From contig CM053251.1 of NCBI GenBank assembly GCA_028583405.1, positions 5,614,983 to 5,678,982 on the forward strand: a stretch of 64,000 nt of DNA, in the 5' to 3' direction. Position numbers and translations under genes: made by a program. The notes under the pieces were generated by a model that saw only the letters and a list, made by a program, of their open reading frames with translations, did no database searches and was not told the origin of the DNA. The DNA is from Pogonophryne albipinna (taxonomy: Eukaryota; Chordata; Actinopteri; Perciformes; Artedidraconidae). How positions within the stretch are numbered: the first letter of the stretch is position 1; every line of letters starts with the position of its first letter. Of the stretch, positions 24,801-35,309 are shown in pieces.

Positions 24801-25317
24801 CTGACAGGAAAATGATGGTGGATTTGATGGACCTTACCACTGATTTTGTATGTTGAACCGTATTTACTACAGAAGACTTATACTTTACATCCCAATTCTT
24901 TAATTTATTGAATGTTTTGAAAATATTTTAGGGTGTATTATTTCTCCGGCAATCACCGTTTTCCATTGACTTTTCTTCAATACAAAAAAAACAACAGTTC
25001 TTTGGAGTTTTGGCAAAAACAAATACAGATTTGATGTCCCAAGTTTACGAATTCCGCAGTTTGCTTTTCATTCAATACAGAAATAAATAGAAAATCAATG
25101 GCTGCCTGAAACAGTGGAAAAAATACATCTGAAAATCAGTACCTTGTATGTAGTTAAAGGGTTAAACATACAAAAAATATCTGGTATGGTCCTTGAGTTA
25201 TCTGATTTAGGCTGATCCAGTTTAATATGTAATATTTAATGTGTTTTTTTAAATTAGAAAAACACTGAAGAAGATGCACAGGAGAATGAGAAACCAGGGG
25301 AAGAGAAGCCAAAACCG
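15809..25317 (+). CDS. Unrecognised modular protein encoded by at least 29 symmetric exons (3' end lost in gap)
   Basis: Exons: 15809-15811 (ATG only), 15954-16010, 17144-17215, 17393-17458, 17579-17647, 17973-18044, 18149-18220, 18333-18395, 18925-18981, 19095-19157, 19692-19757, 19850-19918, 20006-20077, 20156-20224, 20329-20400, 20492-20560, 20709-20780, 20862-20930, 21013-21084, 21184-21246, 21336-21395, 21573-21638, 21853-21927, 22094-22141, 23009-23077, 23195-23248, 23364-23435, 24664-24708, 25258-25317. All are multiples of three and join to about 612 codons. Two modules alternate: A (GGVFSGMFKKPPKPS type, basic) and B (EDLSASSELSGSKDNLSVNS type, Ser/Asp-rich). Later exons carry AMEKLNPFRS and VMSKLNIFRS. 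No signal peptide, membrane segment or enzyme motif is seen. Basic-hydrophobic A modules could bind membranes or a partner, and B modules look phosphorylatable; both are inferences. I do not recognise the family. Confidence 0.8.
18433..18763. mobile_element. Non-autonomous hAT-like MITE, copy 1
   Basis: It begins TAGGGCTGTGCGATTA and ends TTAATTGCACAGCCCTA, an inverted repeat. The flanks ACAAAAGC and GCAAAAGC agree at 7 of 8 bases as an 8-bp target duplication. There is no coding frame. It lies in an intron of the exon-array gene. Confidence 0.75.
21687..21820. mobile_element. Non-autonomous hAT-like MITE, copy 2 (truncated, reversed)
   Basis: It begins TAGGGCTGTGCAATTCATCG and runs through TCGATTACGATTTTGGCTTG, matching the right half of copies 1 and 3 in reverse. 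The other end is missing, and the approximate right limit is where similarity fades. Confidence 0.55.
22234..22879. mobile_element. TTAA-type non-autonomous transposon
   Basis: TTAA at 22230-22233 and 22880-22883 flanks a 646-bp segment with perfect 15-bp inverted ends, AGGTCCCATGTCATG and its complement. No transposase is present. It fills most of the intron between 22141 and 23009, and the several short frames inside it are chance. Confidence 0.8.
23917..24245. mobile_element. Non-autonomous hAT-like MITE, copy 3
   Basis: It has the same body as copy 1. The left end is TAGGGCTGTGCGATTATG and the right end is AATTGCACCGCCTTA. A perfect 8-bp duplication, ATTTAAAA, flanks it at 23909-23916 and 24246-24253. 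Confidence 0.8.
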
Positions 25318-25348
25318 GTCAGTCAAATGTTTGCATGAGTCATCAGTG

Positions 25349-25349
25349 A

Positions 25350-25392
<43 letters not shown>

Positions 25393-25452
25393 ACAGACAC
25401 ACACACACACACAGTATACAGACACACACACACACATACACACACACACAGC
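25349..25452. repeat. (CA)n microsatellite next to the gap
   Basis: Three CA runs are separated by GTATACAGA-type breaks; a TG run at 25575-25600 then meets the N block. The repeat is probably why assembly failed here. Confidence 0.95.
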
Positions 25453-25600
25453 TGATCACATTTAGTCAAAAAAACTTCGCTCCTCCTCCGGACCTGCACC
25501 ACATCCTCGTCATCGTCTTACCTCCCTTTAAATCCTGCCTGTCTGTGCTCCTGCTCCCCCACACTGTGTATGTGACTGTGTGTGACACTGTGTGTGTGTG

Positions 25601-26512
25601 NNNNNNNNNNNNNNNNNNNNNNNNNNNNNNNNNNNNNNNNNNNNNNNNNNNNNNNNNNNNNNNNNNNNNNNNNNNNNNNNNNNNNNNNNNNNNNNNNNNN
25701 NNNNNNNNNNNNNNNNNNNNNNNNNNNNNNNNNNNNNNNNNNNNNNNNNNNNNNNNNNNNNNNNNNNNNNNNNNNNNNNNNNNNNNNNNNNNNNNNNNNN
25801 NNNNNNNNNNNNNNNNNNNNNNNNNNNNNNNNNNNNNNNNNNNNNNNNNNNNNNNNNNNNNNNNNNNNNNNNNNNNNNNNNNNNNNNNNNNNNNNNNNNN
25901 NNNNNNNNNNNNNNNNNNNNNNNNNNNNNNNNNNNNNNNNNNNNNNNNNNNNNNNNNNNNNNNNNNNNNNNNNNNNNNNNNNNNNNNNNNNNNNNNNNNN
26001 NNNNNNNNNNNNNNNNNNNNNNNNNNNNNNNNNNNNNNNNNNNNNNNNNNNNNNNNNNNNNNNNNNNNNNNNNNNNNNNNNNNNNNNNNNNNNNNNNNNN
26101 NNNNNNNNNNNNNNNNNNNNNNNNNNNNNNNNNNNNNNNNNNNNNNNNNNNNNNNNNNNNNNNNNNNNNNNNNNNNNNNNNNNNNNNNNNNNNNNNNNNN
26201 NNNNNNNNNNNNNNNNNNNNNNNNNNNNNNNNNNNNNNNNNNNNNNNNNNNNNNNNNNNNNNNNNNNNNNNNNNNNNNNNNNNNNNNNNNNNNNNNNNNN
26301 NNNNNNNNNNNNNNNNNNNNNNNNNNNNNNNNNNNNNNNNNNNNNNNNNNNNNNNNNNNNNNNNNNNNNNNNNNNNNNNNNNNNNNNNNNNNNNNNNNNN
26401 NNNNNNNNNNNNNNNNNNNNNNNNNNNNNNNNNNNNNNNNNNNNNNNNNNNNNNNNNNNNNNNNNNNNNNNNNNNNNNNNNNNNNNNNNNNNNNNNNNNN
26501 NNNNNNNNNNNN
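25601..26512. other. Assembly gap of 912 N
   Basis: The run is entirely N. It hides the 3' end of the exon-array gene and the left part of the first duplicated block, whose sequence resumes at the position matching 35591 and 46092. Reading frames spanning it have no meaning, and the gap size may be nominal. Confidence 1.
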
Positions 26513-26880
26513 CATTGTTATCAGTTGCAAGTGTGTATTTGTTGTAATAATGACGAAAACATAATACATTTCACAGTAATTATAATAACAGATAAAAACG
26601 ATTTCCTTAAAAAAGTCCGTCCAGATTCAATGTTGTTTGCAGAGCCGGCCCGACCTATTAAGCGACATAATGGGCCGCTTAGGGCCCCCTCAGCCACTAA
26701 GGGCCCCCTAGCAACAACAAATGGAAAAAAAGTATGTTTCATTAATTTTAATAATTGTTAATATGCCTAGATTGCCTACTCTCAAAGTCATTATATTATT
26801 GAGTCAATAATATAATACATTAACCGTGCTTTACCTGAACCCCCCCCCCCCCGTGTCATAGGGCCACACTGCAGCAGGAT

Positions 26881-27728
26881 CTACACCCAAAAGGCGTTTC
26901 TTTGCTGGTTAAATCGTGGAGCCTGCTCATTGTAATAAAGAAAGAACACATTCCTTCTGATGATAATGTTTGGATCCTCTGGAAGTCTGAGGGTTTGCAC
27001 CATTATGCCTACAAGGTATCCAGCAGGCCTTCTCATGTAGAACAGTCCACAGAGCACTAAGAAGTTGACAACGTCTGGACTTATAAAAACGAGCGAGTAC
27101 ATGATGAAGGAAACCATCAGCAGTGCTGCCCCAATAACTAAGACTAAAGTGTGGTTAATGCACAGGCCAACAAATTGCATCAAGGAAAGAGCGACTGCAA
27201 TCCCTGATTTGGCCACTGAAAATGTTACTGAAGCAGCTCCCATCAGCTCGGGACCAACGGCAACTATCCTTCGCCTTGCGCCTGAACATGTAGATGAAAA
27301 TCCTTTCAGTACCTTGGGCGCAGCAGCGACTATCCATCTATATGCCACGGAATAAATAGATGGAAAAACATTAGGAGCTAACACCTACTATTCTGTATGC
27401 AGTTGTAGATCCTACCAACGGCGTAAAACTACCAGAAATTCTTCTTCGAGCTAAAGGAATAATGACTGCAATCCCTAAAAGAGTAACTCCTCCTATCATA
27501 TATCTATTTCCAATCATGTATGTGATGTGAGCTCTCAGCTGTTCAAGTAGAGGAAGTCCACCTCCATTTGGGGTCTGAGGGGGCTGAGGCATCCAATGAA
27601 GCCTGAGCAACCTGACAGCCTCACTGTGATGAACCTGTTGTGTTCCCTGACCACCCTGGACACAAGGGAGGAAAGTGCTAATGGGAGCATTTCTCCAGAC
27701 TTGTGTGAAAGGCCAGTTGTTGTGTCTG
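26881..27728 (-). pseudogene. Truncated, frameshifted copy 1 of the multi-pass membrane-protein gene
   Basis: It is nearly identical to 46459-47305, but a one-base insertion (ATTAGGAGCTAAC instead of ATTAGGACTAAC near 27375) breaks the frame. The 5' coding part is cut at 27728, where the next duplicated block begins. The C-terminal acidic exon expected to the left falls in or beyond the gap. Confidence 0.8.
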
Positions 27729-27896
27729 GTGGGGACACGGGATTATGCATGAGAGAAATCACTTTGATGCTTTTAGAATCAGATATAACAATAAAAAATC
27801 CCTTTTCGTTTCACACATGTACAATGGTGTTACATGATGAGTGGATATTATACATTGCACATGGTGGTGTTAACTTACAGTCTTCATTGTGTGGTG

Positions 27897-30800
27897 GTCA
27901 GTGGTGGAAAGTAACTAAGTACATTTACTCAAGTATTTTACTTGAGTATTTTTTTGACGTGTGTACTTTACTTCAGTGCTTTCATTTTATGCTACTTTAC
28001 ACTTAACCTCACCTCAACCCAAACCACATGCCTGAAGTTCACATGAGGTCAGAATGCAGTTTAATGCCACTCATAAAACATTCCCCTGATCTGAGGAACA
28101 CAGCTTAGTGAGGAATCTAATGCTTTTAGTTTAATTTGCTGGAATCATAGACTGTATACATAAAGGGTGGAATATGAATGGGTTAACCTCTTAAGCCCGA
28201 CGGTCCCCCCAGTGGACCCCCCCCACAGTTTTTTTACGAGACTATGTCTCAGGGCTTCTTAACATTTATGAAACTATTAAGGTTCCATACCCTTTTAACG
28301 CTAAGAAACTCCGCTAACTGACAATGTGAACCATTTTTAGCTAAAAAAAACACAAGAGTAATACCAAGTCTTTGAATTAGCATGGAGCGAAAAAATGCTA
28401 ACTAATGCTAATGGATTTTGCACAGCACTCACGGTAGAAATGCCCTTATTACTTATCGTAACTGCACAAACAAGATATACGATTTAAAGCTGAGACTCCA
28501 CAGATTCCAGACATATAATATCATCACTGTAGGACCCCGAATTGCGGAGCTATCAGCCAGAAAAGAGAAAGTAAACAACATCCGGTTTAAAAAATATTAC
28601 AATAATTTCGTCTTACCTTTTTTGATTTGTGATCAAAAGTTGTGTCACCGGAATAAAAACGCCGCTCAAGGTTAATCCAATGTCTTTGTGTCACGTAGAC
28701 ATTTTTACTGATAATCCTTCATCATATTTATGGCAATATACTGGGTATAAAATGTTGCCGTCCAGGCGTGCACTTTCAGATATGCTTTGTTCGCTTCTCT
28801 ATTACGTCCGCTATGGTAATTTTTACGTTGATTTGGGAACTGCCCATCGATTCTATTGGTTCTGATGGTTAAGAAAAAGGTGTAAATCACACGAATCGAC
28901 CAATGGGTTCCAGAGATATGGTCCTGCCTAAAGTATAAAGAATGCCAGCCAGTTTAAGTACTTTACGCAGGCGGCTTCATTTATTGTTTACTACGTAACA
29001 GCAGGCATTACAGCAGAACCCAGAGCACACGGAGCACAGAGCGGACAGCAGATAACGGAATTGCAGTTTTATTGCTTATAGATTATCAGAACATTTCAAA
29101 GGGGACACAGCCACATTGGATATTAACCTATGGATTAACTACATCATCGTTTTTATCGTTTTAATGCCATTGAAGACCAGTTTAGACCAGGCAGGAAGGT
29201 AAGCCATTAGCCTAGCGCATGCTAGTACCTAGCGCCACTTGTTTTGATGTACGTTTTTGTTGATAACGTCGCAAGTTTGTATCTTTCAGTGTTGAGGTGG
29301 GCACCGTTAGATTCTGTGTCTTTACGATCAAAAACGATGTGTTGGATGTGCAGCTAGGATAAGTAATAAGGGAGCTAGGATAAGTAATAAGGGAGCTAGG
29401 AGTGATTTTTGGTGCAGTAATAGGTTAGCATTTTTCGCTCGGGCTAATTCAGATGCTCACTGTTAGCATTGTGGTTTTTTTGAAAAAATAAATGAAAAAG
29501 ATCAGTTAAATGAGTTTTTTCCCGTTATATGGATATAAAATATTCATAGTTTATTAAATAGTAAGGTTCCTTAGACGTTGTTTCCTGCAAATGACGCGAT
29601 TTCGGTCCGTGGGGCCTATAAGTGCTATATAAATAAACTTGCCTTGCCTTGCCTAAGAGGATAACAGAGTATGTTCTTATATATATTTTTTTTTTTTTTT
29701 TTTTTTTCACAACAGTTGTATTTGGATGGAATGAATACCTATAGTGAAAATTCAAAGTAATAAAATGATTTTTACAGTGAAAAAGTTCAAATGGAACTGA
29801 TGGTTCCCAAATTACCCAGAGGTGAGTCCGCCTGGACTTTATTTTTCTAAACCTCTCTAAAAAGGTCAAATTTCACTTGTTTTGCATCAATCTTGATACA
29901 GGGTACTTATTATATGTTATAGTTTGGATTCCTAAAGCTTTTAGTCTACTAACCCATCATTCAAGGGTGGTTTTTACTATAAGTAATGGGTTCTTTTTAG
30001 GCGGACATTAGAATTTACATGTTTTTACTATGTTCCATCTGAATTTACTTTAAAATAAAAACATCTATATTGATTCTGACACTTCTACATCCAACTCACA
30101 GATGTAACCTTGCTTTGAGAGAAAGGATGATTAATTTACCCCTTTCAGAAGTGAAGATATAGTCTTTGTTGTGTTAGTGGCATTTTCGAGCCTGAAACCT
30201 GAAAAACAGGCTCAGGGCTTAAGAGGTTAAGAGGCAACGCTGCTACTCTGTGGTTAATGCAGGATATGGCATGCAGACAGATATGGTGTCAGATTATATG
30301 AATGCCAATCCTCTGTTTAACAATTCTGTGCTTTAGTTTTCTTACAGGTAGCAGGGGATTTGAACCTTTTCTGTTTAACCGTAAATGGTTTGTACCTAAC
30401 ATGTTGAGTACATAGTGCACAACCTCAAACTCATACAATACAAATCAAATAGAATAAAATATAATTCCTGACCTGTCCGGTGGTGATTATCAGATGTGAA
30501 GCTGCTGGGAGTTTGTTCCAAGGGTGGGGCTGAAGAGCATTTACTATACATTGGAGCACCAGAGACAATCACTACACTTGATTTCTCTCCATGTGTCTGC
30601 ACCGTGGAGTCCTTACATACAGAGTTAACAGTTTGAAGACAATGCATCCCAGATACTGTGTTACCTGACTGAAAGAAGTCATGAGGAAAAAGCATGGATT
30701 TTCAGTTTTTACTGCCTTGAGAATTCATTTTCAGGAGATATTTATTTCCCACCTCGGGTCTGGAAAATATACGATTGCAGGGGTTTTTCTTATTCATGAA

Positions 30801-31507
30801 AGAGCTGAACAAAGACCACAGTCAAAGTGAAGTAGTCATGACCGCAGAAAGCATTGCATTTATTTGACAAAATGAGTTACTAGTTACTTTACAAATACAA
30901 ATGATTAGATTAAACAAAATATGAATAAACAGTGATATATAATTAAAGGTTAAGATATCCAGCAGCAGTATATAAAGTAAACGTTGCTCCACTTTTAACA
31001 GCTGTGATGAACACATTAACGGAAACAAAATGAAAGAATCCAGTAATTCAATATAAGATTCTCAAATGGGACATTGGGCGCAGTAAGTACTTTTACTTTT
31101 GGTACTTTAACTATTTTTTGATGCCAATACGTCTCAGTTTATGCTGCTTTATACTTCTACTGCACTTTTAGTTACTAGTTAGATATAGATTATTAGATCA
31201 TTCAAAACATAAATCAGTTATTAAATACACTTTGACAGATATTTATGATATCCAGCAGCAGGACATCAAGTTGCTCAAATTAGCTCCACATGTACTAACT
31301 GTGATAAAACACATCAATAATCATTATAGTAACACAATGCGATTCTGAAAAGGGCCATTATGCATAAGGAGTACTTTTACTTTTGGTACTTTAAGTATAT
31401 TTTGATACCAATGCTTTTGTACTTTTACTTGTAACAGAGTATTTTTACCCTGTAGTATTTCTACTTTTGCTTTAGTAGAATATCTGAGTACTTCTTACAC
31501 CACTGCT
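27897..31507. repeat. Non-coding stretch bounded by AGTAC-type repeat ends
   Basis: CAGTGGTGGAAAGTAACTAAG at the left is roughly complementary to GTACTTCTTACACCACTGC at the right. The same two ends bound 36970-42029 in the next block. Between them lie degraded repeat sequence and the TTAA element at 28187-30226, and no gene is visible. Confidence 0.45.
28187..30226. mobile_element. piggyBac-like non-autonomous element, 2.04 kb
   Basis: TTAA at 28183-28186 and 30227-30230 flanks ends with a perfect 12-bp inverted repeat, CCTCTTAAGCCC. The paralogous site at 37257-37260 has a single TTAA and no insert, so this is a true insertion after the duplication. There is no transposase frame. A LINE-like tail (TATATAAATAAACTTGCCTTG) near 29626 and a poly-T run near 29687 lie inside. 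Confidence 0.85.
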
Positions 31508-31839
31508 ACCTTGAGTGTGGAGCCGTGTGCTACGAAAGCCTGAATTTAAAACAAATAGTTTACAGCTGAAGAATGTTTTCAAATGTAGAGCAGGTTGTGA
31601 GAGAGGCTCCGTTTGTAAATGAGGAAACAGTTCAGAGTGTCAGCGCTCAGAGTTTGATAAGCCCTCCCTCTTCTTCCTGCTCTCAGACACAGCCAGCTCC
31701 ACTCTGTATTTCCTGGTTCCTCCCCTTTAGATCCACACTGAGGAGGATGGGCGTAACCAACATGTGGGTAGAGCTGATAGGCCACATTCACTGCACACAC
31801 ACATGCTGTTCAGATCACAGCTCATAGTTTCAGGTTTCA

Positions 31840-31851
31840 GGAAGTGAAACT
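31840..31851 (+). promoter_or_regulatory. ETS/IRF-type composite site before TRIM copy 1
   Basis: GGAAGTGAAACT fits the GGAANNGAAA composite motif and resembles an interferon-stimulated response element half. It sits 28 bases before the ATG and is identical in the intact copy. Confidence 0.4.
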
Positions 31852-31879
31852 CAGACACTCGCTGCCACTGAGAGGAGAA

Positions 31880-33544
31880 ATGGCGCAGAAAGGAGTTCAG
31901 CTGGACCGGGAGACCTTCTCTTGTTCGATCTGTCTGGATCTACTGAAGGATCCGGTGACCACTTCCTGTGGACACAGCTACTGCATGAAGTGTATTAAAG
32001 GCTTCTGGGATGGAGAGGATGAGAAGGAAATCCACAGCTGCCCTCAGTGCAGGCAGAGCTTCACACCGAGGCCTGTCCTGCTGAAAAACACCATGTTAGC
32101 AGCTTTAGTGGAGGAGCTGAAGAAGACTGGACTCCAAGCTGCTCCTGCTGATCTCTGCTATGCTGGAGCTGAAGATGTGGCCTGTGAAGTCTGCACTGGG
32201 AGGAAACTGAGAGCCTGTAAGTCCTGCTCTTATGTGTTCTATATCTTACTGTGAGAAACACCTCCAGCCTCATTATGAATCACCTGCCTTTGAAAAACAC
32301 AAGCTGGTGGAGCCCTCCAAGAAGCTCCAGGAGAACATCTGCTCTCGTCACGACGAGGTGATGAAGATGTTCTGCCGCACTGATCAGCAGTGTATCTGTT
32401 ATCTCTGCTCTGTGGACGAACACAAAGGCCACGACACGGTGTCAGCTGCAGCAGAGAGGACTGAGAGGCAGAGAGAGCTGGAGGGGAGTCGACTAAACAT
32501 CCAGCAGAGAATCCAGGACGGAGAGAAGGAGGTGAAGCTGCTTCAGCAGGAGGTGGAGGCCGTCAATGGCTCTGCTGATAAAGCAGTGGAGGACAGTGAG
32601 AAGACGTTCACTGAGCTGATCCGTCTCATGGAGAAAAGAAGCTCTGATGTGAAGCAGCAGGTCAGATCCCAGCAGAAGAGAGAAGTGAGTCGAGTCAGAG
32701 AGCTCCAGGAGAAGCTGGAGCAGGAGATGGCTGAGCTGAAGAGGAGAGACGCTGAGCTGAAGCTGCTGTCTCACACAGAGGATCACAACCAGTTTCTGCT
32801 CAGCTACCCCTCACTGCCAGCCCTCAGTGAAGCTACACACTCCTCCAGCATCAACATCCGTCCTCTGAGCTACTTTGAGGACGTGACGGCGGCCCTGTCA
32901 GCAGTCAGAGACAAACTACAGGACGTCCTGAGAGAGGAATGGACAAACGTCTCACCGTCTGAAGTGGATGTTTTACTGTCAGCAGCAGAGCCCACCACCA
33001 GAGCTGGGTTCTTAAAATACTCACAGGAGATCACTCTGGATCCAAACACAGCACACACACAGCTGTTATTATCTGAGGGGAGCAGAAAAGCAACACTCAT
33101 GAAACAACAACAGTCTTATTCTAGTCACCCAGACAGATTCACTGAATTATCCTCAGGTCCTGAGTAGAGAGAGTCTGACTGGACGTTGTTACTGGGAGGT
33201 GGAGCGGAGAGGGAGAGGAGTTTATGTAGCAGTCGCATACAAGAATATCAGCAGAGCAGGGGAGTGGGTTTGAAAGTTTATTTGGATACAATGACAAATC
33301 CTGGGCGTTAATTTGTAACCAAAACAGTTATTCATTTTATTACAACAGCATCAACACTCCCGTCTCAGGTCCTCTGTCCTCCAGAGTAGGAGTGTACCTG
33401 GATCACAGAGCAGGTATTCTGTCCTTCTACAGCGTCTCTGAAACCATGACTCTCCTCCACAGAGTCCAGACCACATTCACTCAGCCGCTACATGCTGGAG
33501 TTTGGCTTTATGGTTATGGAGCACAGCTGAGTTTTGTAAACTGA
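31880..33544 (+). pseudogene. finTRIM-like gene, copy 1, frameshifted
   Basis: It is closely similar to 42403-44052. The RING is intact but its loop differs ([17 protein letters not shown]). An extra C near 32229 (AAGTCCTGCTCTT versus AAGTCCTGTCTT) shifts the frame in B-box 1, another one-base insertion near 33141 precedes a stop in the SPRY region, and further small indels follow near 33262. At most a RING-plus-partial-B-box product could be made, unless these are assembly errors. Confidence 0.85.
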
Positions 33545-35300
33545 AATAGCCTGAAGTCATTTGAGGAACTCTTCTACTTCTTAAACTCATTGTGTCCATC
33601 ATTGTTGCTGAGAGCTGAGTGTTCATGTCTTCACTGCACAGAGATCAGCTGTCAATCAAACATTATGGGATGTGCTTTAACATCTTCTCATGAGTTGTTC
33701 TGTAGATGTTGGAGTTTCTTTAGGCGGCGCTCCTTCCTGTGTCTGTTTAGCCATGGAGGCTGTCACTGCTCAGGAGGGTTTCTGTTAACCTCAACTCAGA
33801 TTTCTCTGCATGGAAAATGTAAACTTTGCTCTAAATATTTGTTGAACATCGATATTGATGTATTTGTATGTTGTTGTTTCTCTTGTAAAGCATGAGAGAG
33901 AGAAAGCACCAGAGCTTCTTTCATTGTAGATCTTTTTATTCTAAATGTCTTTTATTGTTGACTAAGTCTCAATGTGTTGAATGCATAAATGAAAGTTTGA
34001 AGAAGGAAATAAAACACATTAAAAGAAAAGCTAACAGGTTGAGTTTGTAATAAATTGTGTTTCTATGTTCAAGATGTGAGATGAGTGCCACATTTACATG
34101 TCTGTAAAAAATAAAATGTTGGGGTTTTTCTTGTTAATAAAAGAGCTAAGAGGACACAAGTGAAAATCTCAGTCTTTGTTTGTAATCTTAAAATGAATGA
34201 TCTCTCCTCTCCAGTGAAGCTGCACTAAGTTGAGTTGAATTTTTAATACATGTAGTTCTTTTTTTACTGCTACGTCCCCAATAAGCTCTAGGACAAAAAT
34301 GGAGACACAGCAACAAATAACATTGAGAGAGTCGGGGGGGAAGTGAACACAAGCGCATTTACTTACACCAAAGAATGGAGAGGAAGAAACGTCTATGGAA
34401 GAGGATCAGGAACATGTGGAGAAATGTGAGATCTGAACAAAAGTGATATTTTTTGTTATGTTTCAAGATTTTAGTCAGAATATTGAGAAACAAGTCAGAA
34501 TTCAGAATATTTTAATACATCTTTTTCTTAAGAAGATTTATTTTCTGAAAATCTCAAAATTCAGAATAAATATATTTTATTCCTTTTTTTATGAAATTAC
34601 AGAAATCTGAGATTAAAGTCAGAAAGAAATCGCTTCGGTCAGACCTCATGTTCTTTACTAGTGAAAGTCAGAATTCTGATTAAAACAAATATTATTTTAC
34701 AAAAGAAATTCAGATTTTCTCAGAAATCTGACTTTTTCTTAAAATATATTTTATTTATTTTCATGAAAACCTTCAGAATTAGTTTTTATAGATCTGAGAT
34801 TTAAGTAAGAATTTTGATTTATTACTCAAAAGAAAAAATCAGTTTTGGTCAGGTCCAAAAGATAAATCCACATGTGGTCCTAATCCTCTTCTGTATTTCA
34901 GAAAAGCAGAAAAGCATTGTTCCCAGGATGAGAGAGGATGCTAGATCTGCCTGAAACTGTCTCCTGTTCAGCATCTCCTGCTTTGGCATCTTTAGAGCTC
35001 TGCAGAAATGACTTCCTCTGTGATATCTGGAGCAGAGAAATCAGTATTGGGACTGATCAAATCTTTTTTCAGCCAGCGATACCTGTCACGGGGCTTGGTG
35101 TGTTTATTTGGTTGGGGCTCGATGTCCACATAATCACTGACTGGGCGGCCATTGGGTTCAGATAAGAGATAAGATAAGATACTTTATTGATCTCAATTTG
35201 GGACATTGTTGTGTTGCAGCAGCATCAAAGACATGGCATTGGACAATAACGATTAAAAAAGACTAGAAATAAACAAGAAAGTAGAAAATATACATGTTGA
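33545..35300. other. TRIM copy 1 3' UTR and AT-rich spacer
   Basis: An AATAAA at 34008-34013 suits the TRIM transcript. The AT-rich remainder is full of TCAGAATTCAGAAT-type words. Near 35165 GATAAGATAAGATACTTTATT resembles the 3' tail of a Rex/L2-like LINE. The same sequence recurs at 44053-45800. Confidence 0.55.
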
Positions 35301-35309
35301 CTTTACACA

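Noticed and set aside
25466..26761. Four long open frames of more than 300 codons across 25466-26761
   Set aside because: They are made almost entirely of undetermined bases in the assembly gap.
32493..32786. Leu/Ser-rich minus-strand frames (also 43006-43299)
   Set aside because: They are antisense to the TRIM coiled coil, whose Glu/Lys/Gln codons read as Leu/Ser on the other strand.
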